From assembly GCA_022706165.1 (NCBI GenBank), contig JAKJDA010000175.1, positions 1-6,474 of the forward strand: a stretch of DNA of 6,474 nucleotides. The letters are read 5' to 3'. The DNA is from Candidatus Hydrogenedentota bacterium. GTDB lineage: Bacteria > Hydrogenedentota > Hydrogenedentia > Hydrogenedentales > SLHB01. A program made the translations under genes and the position numbers. The notes beneath the pieces are model-generated. The model did not search any database. It was not told the origin of the DNA and saw only the letters and a program-made list of their open reading frames with translations. This document shows, one piece after another, positions 1 through 4,596 of the stretch. Position 1 is the first letter of the stretch; every line of letters starts with the position of its first letter.

Positions 1-390
1 GCGCGCGGACCAGGACGGGAAAGCACCTGGATCACCCCTGAAATGATGGCTGCGTACCGTCACATGCACCAGGCCGGCTATGCCCACTCCATCGAGACCT
101 GGGAGGCGGGGCGACTTGTCGGGGGGCTATACGGCATCTCGCTCGGGTCATGCTTCTTTGGCGAAAGCATGTTCCACCACGCCGCCGATGCATCCAAGGT
201 CGCGCTTGCGGCGCTTGTCGAAACCGTGACCTCGTGGCGGTTCTCGTTCATCGACTGCCAAGTCGCCAATGCCCATCTGGCCAGTTTGGGGGCGCGGGAA
301 GTGCCGCGGACCACATTCCTGAAACTGCTCGCGCAAGGGGTGCAACACCCAACCCGAACAGGACCTTGGACCACGCTGCAAGGCGTCTAG
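1..390 (+). CDS. aat: Leucyl/phenylalanyl-tRNA--protein transferase (C-terminal part, 5' end outside window)
   Basis: Aat moves Leu or Phe from charged tRNA onto the N-terminus of proteins that begin with Arg or Lys, marking them for ClpS/ClpAP degradation (bacterial N-end rule); it is cytosolic. The frame is open from base 1, and 129 residues precede the TAG at 388-390, so about the first 100 residues of a usual 200-250 residue protein are missing. Family hallmarks are clear: TWITPEM near the left edge, then HSIETWEAGRLVGGLYGISLG, then FFGESMFHHAADASKVAL, then FIDCQVANAHLASLGAREVPR. The usual family wording is ESMFSxxxDASK, so HHAA is a mild local variant. The first ATG inside the window (43) is internal and not the real start. 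The gene ends tail to tail with the minus-strand acyltransferase, leaving no room for a terminator between them. Identification is very secure. Confidence 0.95.
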   Translation, partial: ARGPGRESTWITPEMMAAYRHMHQAGYAHSIETWEAGRLVGGLYGISLGSCFFGESMFHHAADASKVALAALVETVTSWRFSFIDCQVANAHLASLGAREVPRTTFLKLLAQGVQHPTRTGPWTTLQGV

Positions 391-1406
391 ACAGGATCGC
401 CGGGCTTCCAGTCGTAAATGAGGGCGGGGTTATCGATATACCGCTGGATGTGCTCCTGAATGGGGAACACCTCGCCGCCGTCATAGGCCCGGTGATCGAT
501 CGTCCCCGACATCGTCACGACATACCGCGGCACGATCTTGCCGTCCACCACCGCCGGAGCCAAATGCAGATTGCCGATCCCGAACATGGCCACTTCCGGC
601 GGGATAATCACCGTCACCGTCTGGTGACCGGGAAACATCATGCCGATATTGGCGATGGTGCACGTCGCCCCCAAAATGTCCGACACCTGCAACTTCTCGT
701 CTTCGGGCACGTTGCGCAGGGAAGGCTCCGACGCCGCGCGCGAAAACAACGCCGAGCGAAGCCAAATCCACATCGCGGGCAATGCCCGGAAGTCCAATTC
801 GCGAAGCCCGATCCCGACATACGTTCGGGCCGTGCGCATATACAGCTCATTCGCATCCGTCCTGCGCGCCTTGCGCGCCAGCGTGCGCATTTCCTGGGCC
901 ACCGTGTCGAGGTCCTTTTGATGAGGATTCCGCACAATGGGCTTTATCACGCCAAACTTCGTATGAACCGTGAAACTCAGGTTGATATCCGCCGCCTGAT
1001 AAAGCGTTCCGCCGTTCCGCAACGGCGAATAGTCCAGAAAACCATTCATTTGAGGCACATGGTGCAACGCGTGGGCAAACGTTTTAATGAAAAAAGCGGA
1101 AAAATTCCGGTTGAGGGCCCTGCGTAAAATCCCTTTGGGGTCCAGCGAATCGGATCCTTCCTCATTCTTGCTCTTGCCATATTCCACCAACGGCGTCACA
1201 TCGAAATGAATGATCACGGCGGCATGTGGAATCCTGCGCGCCGACTCGGAAAGGACATACGCCACGCTCTGCCGGAGGAAACTAAGCGGCGTCGCCTCCC
1301 GCACCCGAACGTGCTTGCGCAAATACGCGATTTTATAGTCTTGGAACATGATCGAGACGCGCCCCAGGCCCAACACGGGTACTATACCGGAACCGCCGCG
1401 TCCCAT
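387..1406 (-). CDS. Free-standing 2-oxoacid dehydrogenase acyltransferase (E2 catalytic-domain) protein
   Basis: The protein is the chloramphenicol-acetyltransferase-like catalytic domain of E2 subunits (BioPDH/AceF/SucB family), which moves acyl groups between lipoyl-lysine and CoA. Counting from a possible TTG at 1415 (342 residues), the family parts are: RIPHAAVIIHFDVTPL near 61-76; INLSFTVHTKFGVIKPIVRN near 144-163; ATCTIANIGMM near 250-260 with PPEVAMFGIG following; and the catalytic DHRAYDGGE at 307-315, with His308 and Asp312. No lipoyl domain or subunit-binding domain precedes the core, so it is not a normal E2 subunit. A segment rich in Trp and hydrophobic residues (about 208-240) appears inserted in the middle of the core. 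The start is uncertain: TTG at 1415, ATG at 1406 (chosen) or ATG at 1349. None has a strong Shine-Dalgarno, and the Gly-rich first 20 residues look unlike the family, so 1349 is quite possible. No E1 or E3 gene lies nearby, so the acyl donor and acceptor cannot be named. Confidence 0.88.
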   Translation of the reverse strand: MGRGGSGIVPVLGLGRVSIMFQDYKIAYLRKHVRVREATPLSFLRQSVAYVLSESARRIPHAAVIIHFDVTPLVEYGKSKNEEGSDSLDPKGILRRALNRNFSAFFIKTFAHALHHVPQMNGFLDYSPLRNGGTLYQAADINLSFTVHTKFGVIKPIVRNPHQKDLDTVAQEMRTLARKARRTDANELYMRTARTYVGIGLRELDFRALPAMWIWLRSALFSRAASEPSLRNVPEDEKLQVSDILGATCTIANIGMMFPGHQTVTVIIPPEVAMFGIGNLHLAPAVVDGKIVPRYVVTMSGTIDHRAYDGGEVFPIQEHIQRYIDNPALIYDWKPGDPV

Positions 1407-1411
1407 TACAT

Positions 1412-1425
1412 CCAAGCAAGCCGAC
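1412..1425 (+). repeat. 14-nt direct repeat, copy 1 (CCAAGCAAGCCGAC)
   Basis: This 14-base word recurs exactly at 1721-1734, on the other side of the foldback element. This copy sits over the possible TTG start of the minus-strand acyltransferase, or in its leader if translation starts at 1406 or 1349. It could be a regulator site shared by the divergent genes, a scar of an insertion, or chance. Confidence 0.6.
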
Positions 1426-1474
1426 TAGGGCTATCGCAGGAAGGAGCCGATCGAATGGCCACAGGTGATTTTTC

Positions 1475-1634
1475 TGTAGCGCCCGGTCTCTGTGCCGGGC
1501 GCGTTTTGGAGCAAGCAGCCATTCATGTCGTTCCAGATCAGAACAGCCAGCATGTCCCGCTCCTCCACCTGGCTTGGCACATGAATATCGCCCCTTGCGC
1601 CCAGACGCGCCCGGCACAGAGACCGGGCGCTACA
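1475..1634. repeat. 160-bp foldback (REPIN/MITE-like) element with 29-bp perfect inverted arms
   Basis: The left arm 1475-1503 and right arm 1606-1634 are exact reverse complements over 29 bases. Each arm is itself a hairpin: GCGCCCGG (1479-1486), loop TCTCTGTG, CCGGGCGC (1495-1502), and the mirror image on the right. Pairing continues inward: with two mismatches it runs to GCAAG (1511-1515) against CTTGC (1594-1598). It resumes with ATTCATGT (1521-1528) against ACATGAAT (1579-1586), and then AGCCAG (1545-1550) against CTGGCT (1569-1574). No coding sequence is evident and no target-site duplication is visible at the edges. Two palindromic units in inverted orientation are the architecture of REPINs, which are moved by RAYT transposases. 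A non-autonomous foldback transposon or a structured RNA are alternatives. Whether it is repeated elsewhere in the genome cannot be seen here. Confidence 0.85.
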
Positions 1635-1720
1635 AAGACAAAGAAATGAACGAGACGGGAAATCCGGTGAGGAAAAGGAGACGAGAGAGATCGGACGGAT
1701 CGAAGTGTTAATACAATTGC

Positions 1721-1734
1721 CCAAGCAAGCCGAC
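1721..1734 (+). repeat. 14-nt direct repeat, copy 2 (CCAAGCAAGCCGAC)
   Basis: Exact second copy of the word at 1412-1425. Here its right part forms half of the inverted repeat at 1725-1741, which the first copy lacks. It lies 66 bases upstream of the FAH-family start codon. Confidence 0.6.
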
Positions 1735-1741
1735 CGCTTGC
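1725..1741. promoter_or_regulatory. Operator-like dyad GCAAGC-N5-GCTTGC
   Basis: GCAAGC (1725-1730) and GCTTGC (1736-1741) are perfect inverted repeats spaced by CGACC, a size and symmetry typical of sites for dimeric repressors. It overlaps the -35-like TTGCCC (1738-1743) of the possible promoter of the FAH-family gene, so a bound protein there would block transcription. No regulator gene is in the window, and a 6-bp dyad can arise by chance. Confidence 0.35.
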
Positions 1742-1765
1742 CCGTTTCGCGGGATTTAGTATATG
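1738..1765 (+). promoter_or_regulatory. Possible sigma-70-type promoter for the FAH-family gene
   Basis: TTGCCC at 1738-1743 and TATATG at 1760-1765, 16 bases apart, stand out as a local AT-rich patch in GC-rich DNA about 35 bases before the start codon. A shifted reading, TAGTAT at 1757-1762, would be too close to the same -35. Matches to the consensus are partial, and promoter rules in this lineage are not known. Confidence 0.35.
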
Positions 1766-1799
1766 CTTCGGCCCATCAGCGACAGGAGACGCGAACGCC

Positions 1800-2606
1800 A
1801 TGCGCATCGCACACATCGAAGACCCGTCAGGGATCCGCACATGGGCCATCCAACAGCCGGACGGCCGCTTGGCGCGCGCCGAAGGCTCTCCCCTCGACGG
1901 TCCCCTTCGGCCTGCCGGGGCATTCGTCGAGCCTGCGCGTTGGCGCCCCGTGGTGGAGCCGCGCGCACTCCTGTGCATTGGGCGCAACTATGCGGGACAC
2001 GCAAAAGAGCGCAACGAAGACGTGCCCACGGAGCCCGTGCTGTTCCTGAAAAACCCCGCCGCCGCGACGGGACATCTCGAAGCGATCCGCATTCCCGCCG
2101 TGTGCGAAGACGAAGTGGACTACGAAGGCGAATTGGCCGTCGTGATTGGCCGCGCCTGCCGCAACGTTTCGCGTGAAGACGCGCTCGCGCACGTCCTGGG
2201 CTATACCATCGCAAACGACGTGTCCGCCCGCGTCTGGCAATCCCAGCGCGGCGGCTCCCAATGGTGCCGCGCAAAGAGTTTCGACACCTTCGCCCCGCTC
2301 GGCCCCACGCTCGTCACGCCCGACGAATTGCCCGACCCCGGCGCGCTCCACATCCGCACCACGCTCAACGGAACCGTGCTGCAAGACTGCCCCACCCGCG
2401 AGATGATCTTCGACGTGCCAACGCTGATCGCGTTCTTGTCGCAAGACACCACCCTGCTTCCCGGCACGGTTATCCTTACCGGCACCCCCGAAGGGGTCGG
2501 CTGGTCGCGAACGCCGCGCAAGACCCTGCGGCCAGGCGACGTCGTGGCCGTCGAAATCGAGGGGATCGGCCGCCTGGAAAATCCCGTGCTATCCCCAACC
2601 CCATAG
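1800..2606 (+). CDS. Fumarylacetoacetate hydrolase (FAH) family protein
   Basis: FAH-fold enzymes cleave or decarboxylate beta-keto and 2-oxo acids at a Mg2+/Mn2+ site: acylpyruvases, oxaloacetate decarboxylases, and hydratase/isomerases of aromatic breakdown such as HpcE/YcgM. The 268-residue protein has the family core: IGRNYAGHAKE (60-70, with the lid residues His67 and Glu70), EVDYEGELAVVIGR (105-118, metal ligands Glu109 and Glu111), ANDVSAR (138-144, ligand Asp140), AKSFDTFAPLGP (158-169, Lys159), and ILTGTPEGVG (225-234). The N-terminal 50 residues form the small variable domain usual in this branch. The start follows AGGAG at 1784-1788. All metal ligands are present, so it should be active. 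Family members are hard to tell apart by sequence, and no aromatic-pathway partners lie nearby, so the substrate stays open. It is followed 82 bases later by the SGNH gene, probably with its own promoter. Confidence 0.95.
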   Translation: MRIAHIEDPSGIRTWAIQQPDGRLARAEGSPLDGPLRPAGAFVEPARWRPVVEPRALLCIGRNYAGHAKERNEDVPTEPVLFLKNPAAATGHLEAIRIPAVCEDEVDYEGELAVVIGRACRNVSREDALAHVLGYTIANDVSARVWQSQRGGSQWCRAKSFDTFAPLGPTLVTPDELPDPGALHIRTTLNGTVLQDCPTREMIFDVPTLIAFLSQDTTLLPGTVILTGTPEGVGWSRTPRKTLRPGDVVAVEIEGIGRLENPVLSPTP

Positions 2607-2661
2607 CCTCCTCTCCCGCGCGCGACGCACGCCGCTTGCTTCTCGCAAAAATCTCCGCCAC

Positions 2662-2667
2662 TATACA
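2662..2667 (+). promoter_or_regulatory. Possible -10 element of the SGNH operon
   Basis: TATACA stands 27 bases before the SGNH start codon in an AT-richer patch. The best upstream -35-like word, TTGCTT at 2636-2641, is 20 bases away, which is longer than usual. Another poor candidate is TTCTCG at 2640-2645, 16 bases away. Offered only as the likeliest place for transcription to start if the SGNH gene has its own promoter. Confidence 0.25.
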
Positions 2668-2688
2668 GGACAATCGGAGGAAGCGAAT

Positions 2689-3384
2689 ATGCCATACGCA
2701 TGGCGTCTAACATTGGCGGGAATCTTGACCGTGATGGGAATGGGATGCATGACCGGGAAATATGAGCGCCCTCGCGAAAAAACCGAATGGACCATCAGCT
2801 ACCGATACGACACGGACAACGCCGCACTGCCGCGAGCGCTGCTGGTGGGCGATTCCATCTGCAACCACTATCAGCCATACGTGGCCAGCGCCCTCGCCGG
2901 CGCGGCTACGGTGTCGTTCTATGCCTCCTCGAAATGCGTCACCGATCGATCGTACCCAAAGGAACTGCGTCTGTTCCTCGAGGAATCCGATTACGCCGTA
3001 ATCCACTTCAACAACGGACTGCACAGCCTGAGTACGCCGCCGAAAGAGTGGGAAAAGGCCTTGCGCCAGACATTTCGTCTCGTGCGCCGCACAAGACCGG
3101 ATGCCGCACTCATCTGGTGCTCGTCGACGCCGACCCGAAACGCGGAGCAAACCGAAACGGTGAAAGCGCTCAACCGTATCGGAGCGAAGGTCGCCGCTGA
3201 GTTCGGCGCCGAGACGAACGATCTGTTCGCCCTCATGGACCCCTGCGACCGCGACCAGCACTGGACGGATGCCTGCCACTTCACGCAAGACGCGCGAAAA
3301 ATGCAGGCGGAGCAGGTCGCTGCGGCCATACGCGCTGCGCTCGCCAATCGCGACGCACGGAAAGGAAAAGGCGAACGGCCATAA
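2689..3384 (+). CDS. SGNH/GDSL-like hydrolase, probably exported
   Basis: The 231-residue protein has the SGNH (GDSL-type esterase) layout: LLVGDSIC at 51-58 with nucleophile Ser56, VIHFNNGLHSL at 104-114 with the block III Asn (108 or 109), and TDACHFT at 193-199 giving Asp194 and His197 (block V DxxH). The family hydrolyses ester bonds, often acetyl groups on carbohydrates or other small esters. The N-terminus is basic then hydrophobic (WRLTLAGILTVMGMG) and ends at Cys20. This could be a lipoprotein signal, though MGMGC is a poor lipobox because the usual Leu at -3 is missing; a plain secretion signal is the alternative. A strong ribosome site GGAGGA (2676-2681) lies seven bases before the ATG. 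The last 15 residues are basic and Lys/Arg rich. It is the first gene of a likely four-gene operon. Substrate not predictable. Confidence 0.83.
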   Translation: MPYAWRLTLAGILTVMGMGCMTGKYERPREKTEWTISYRYDTDNAALPRALLVGDSICNHYQPYVASALAGAATVSFYASSKCVTDRSYPKELRLFLEESDYAVIHFNNGLHSLSTPPKEWEKALRQTFRLVRRTRPDAALIWCSSTPTRNAEQTETVKALNRIGAKVAAEFGAETNDLFALMDPCDRDQHWTDACHFTQDARKMQAEQVAAAIRAALANRDARKGKGERP

Positions 3385-3412
3385 GCGTCCCGCCAAACAG
3401 GACTGGAACCTC

Positions 3413-3748
3413 ATGAACGACAACCTCATGGACGTCTGCAGAGTGTGCGGCTCTCGTGCTATCGCTTACCTCTGCGACACCCGAAACGAACACAGCGAAA
3501 CGAAGACACTGAGCAATTTCAGGTGCGAAATCTGCGGCTCCGTCTCCGTAGGCAACATCGTCTCCGGCGAAGAACTGGGAAACGCCTATTCCTGCCTGAA
3601 CACGCGCGCGTATTACGAGGAAATCCATGCCAAGAACCTCAATAAAATGGCCGAGGCCGTCCAGCGCCTCAAGAGCGCCGTCCATTTTGAAACATCTTTT
3701 TCCATCATGCCGGTCCGTTGCGTTGCGGCGCAGACTGCGAAGAGGTAA
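3413..3748 (+). CDS. Zinc-ribbon fragment resembling the N-terminus of a class I SAM methyltransferase (truncated)
   Basis: The 111-residue product starts with two CxxCG pairs, Cys9/Cys12 and Cys38/Cys41, which should bind zinc. An acidic-aromatic stretch with RAYYEE at about 65-70 and a helical LNKMAEAVQRLKSA at 76-89 follow. This is the usual front of bacterial methyltransferases in which a zinc ribbon leads into the Rossmann SAM domain (Methyltransf_13/23-like). The expected glycine-rich SAM motif never appears: after residue 90 come 21 residues of no recognised kind and a stop. The family is normally about 300-400 residues, so roughly two thirds is missing. It is probably a deletion remnant, possibly a kept small zinc protein. 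ATG 3413 is chosen because it lies 28 bases after the SGNH stop; the AGGA at 3399-3402 is a weak, distant ribosome site. Its stop lies three bases before the PIG-L start, so it could still couple translation. Confidence 0.62.
   Translation: MNDNLMDVCRVCGSRAIAYLCDTRNEHSETKTLSNFRCEICGSVSVGNIVSGEELGNAYSCLNTRAYYEEIHAKNLNKMAEAVQRLKSAVHFETSFSIMPVRCVAAQTAKR
3741..3745 (+). promoter_or_regulatory. Ribosome binding site of the PIG-L gene inside the preceding frame
   Basis: AGAGG lies six bases before ATG 3752 and inside the last codons of the upstream zinc-ribbon frame. It supports 3752 over the overlapping ATG at 3748, which is in another frame, and suggests translational coupling. Confidence 0.6.
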
Positions 3749-3751
3749 TGC

Positions 3752-4546
3752 ATGACCAAGCCCGTTGCTTTTGCGATCGCCGCGCATCCGGACGATATCG
3801 AGTTGATGATGGGAGGAACGCTGGCCCTATTGGGGCAAGCAGGGTATGAACTGCACTACATGAACGTCGCCAACGGCTCGGCGGGAACGGACCGCGAAGA
3901 CCGCGATGCGATCGTGGCGCGGCGCACGGCGGAGGCCCGCGCCGCCGCGCATACGCTGGGCGCGACGTTTCACGAGCCGCTGACGGATGATCTCGAAATT
4001 TTCTATACCGACGATCTGTTGCGCCGGTTGACGGCGATCGTGCGCCAAGCAAAGCCGTCCGTGCTGCTGACGCAATCGCCGCAGGACTACATGGAGGATC
4101 ACGTGAATTGTCAGCGGCTCGCCGTCAGCGCCGCGTTCAACCGGGGCATGCGCAACTACCGATCCATCCCGCCAGCGGAACCGTATCTTGACGAGGTGAC
4201 CGTCTACCACGCCCTGCCGTGGGGCCTTCGCGATCCTTTGCGAAAACGGGTGCGGCCGGAGATGTTCGTCGACGTAACACCGACGCTCGATCTCAAACGG
4301 GCCGCGCTCGCCTGTCACCGGAGTCAAAAAGAATGGCTGGACGTCAGCCAAGGACTCGACAGCTACCTCGTCACCATGACCGACATGTCGCGCGCCGTGG
4401 GCGCGATGTCGGGCCGTTTCGAATATGCCGAGGGATGGCGGCGCCATTTGCACTTGGGCTACTGTCCGGAACACGCCAATCCGCTGCGCGACGCGCTGGG
4501 CGACCGCGTCGCAATCTCCGAGGAATACCTGGCGACGCTCGAATAG
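3752..4546 (+). CDS. PIG-L (LmbE/BshB-type) zinc-dependent N-deacetylase
   Basis: PIG-L family enzymes remove acetyl groups from N-acetylglucosaminyl compounds and related amino sugars: GlcNAc-malate in bacillithiol (BshB), GlcNAc-inositol in mycothiol (MshB), N,N'-diacetylchitobiose (Dac). The 264-residue protein has the defining AHPDDIE at 11-17 (zinc ligands His12 and Asp15, catalytic-base Asp14) and DYMEDHVN at 112-119 with the third zinc ligand His117. NGSAGTD at 41-47 stands where the family has TDGExG, and ARRTAEARAAA at 56-66 is the usual Arg/Glu helix. Length is normal and nothing essential is missing. There is no signal peptide, so it acts in the cytosol. No bacillithiol partner genes (BshA or BshC) are seen, so I do not call it BshB. 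The neighbouring SGNH esterase and permease suggest work on an imported acetylated sugar, by inference only. Confidence 0.95.
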   Translation: MTKPVAFAIAAHPDDIELMMGGTLALLGQAGYELHYMNVANGSAGTDREDRDAIVARRTAEARAAAHTLGATFHEPLTDDLEIFYTDDLLRRLTAIVRQAKPSVLLTQSPQDYMEDHVNCQRLAVSAAFNRGMRNYRSIPPAEPYLDEVTVYHALPWGLRDPLRKRVRPEMFVDVTPTLDLKRAALACHRSQKEWLDVSQGLDSYLVTMTDMSRAVGAMSGRFEYAEGWRRHLHLGYCPEHANPLRDALGDRVAISEEYLATLE

Positions 4547-4586
4547 TCTCGACCGGCGCGCCCCTCCCACGCGCCCCCAACAGAAC

Positions 4587-4590
4587 AGGA
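4587..4590 (+). promoter_or_regulatory. Ribosome binding site fixing the GTG start of the MFS gene
   Basis: AGGA stands six bases before GTG 4597. The frame is open far upstream into the PIG-L gene, but only this start gives the normal N-terminus of the transporter family (a short basic lead, then RLSFMMFLQYF). Confidence 0.6.
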
Positions 4591-4596
4591 ACCTCC

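Larger units (their letters stand above)
1416..1799. other. Divergent intergenic region without a gene
   Basis: This 384-bp gap separates the minus-strand acyltransferase from the plus-strand FAH-family gene, so both promoters should lie here. From left to right it holds one copy of a 14-nt direct repeat at its edge, a 160-bp foldback element (1475-1634), a purine-rich tract (about 1635-1708, 58 of 74 bases A or G on the plus strand), the second copy of the 14-nt repeat inside a dyad, a possible promoter and the ribosome binding site of the FAH gene. Open frames across it on either strand show no family resemblance and run through the palindrome, so I call none of them. Confidence 0.7.

Noticed and set aside
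150..1127. Long plus-strand open frame of 325 codons opposite the acyltransferase gene
   Set aside because: Rich in Arg, His and Pro with no family resemblance, typical of a shadow frame in GC-rich DNA. The minus strand carries clear E2 motifs there and the plus strand carries aat.
1475..1503. Left arm hairpin as a Rho-independent terminator
   Set aside because: The stem is strong and TTTT follows at 1504-1507, but no plus-strand gene ends just upstream, and the arm is an exact mirror of 1606-1634, so the foldback explanation covers it.
1646..1711. 21-codon ORF (ATG to TAA) in the purine-rich tract
   Set aside because: No good ribosome site, very basic and low complexity, no sign of conservation visible; its Lys/Arg content follows from the purine bias.
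1412..1734. CRISPR array
   Set aside because: Only two copies of a short word about 300 bases apart, plus an inverted pair; no regular spacing of repeats and spacers and no cas genes.
1538..2274. Minus-strand open frames over the intergenic region and start of the FAH gene
   Set aside because: They run through the palindromic element and antisense to conserved FAH motifs; composition is Arg-rich and there is no homology signal.
3752..4546. Calling the PIG-L protein BshB or MshB
   Set aside because: The zinc motif is general to the family, and no bacillithiol or mycothiol partner genes are nearby, so a specific symbol is not justified.
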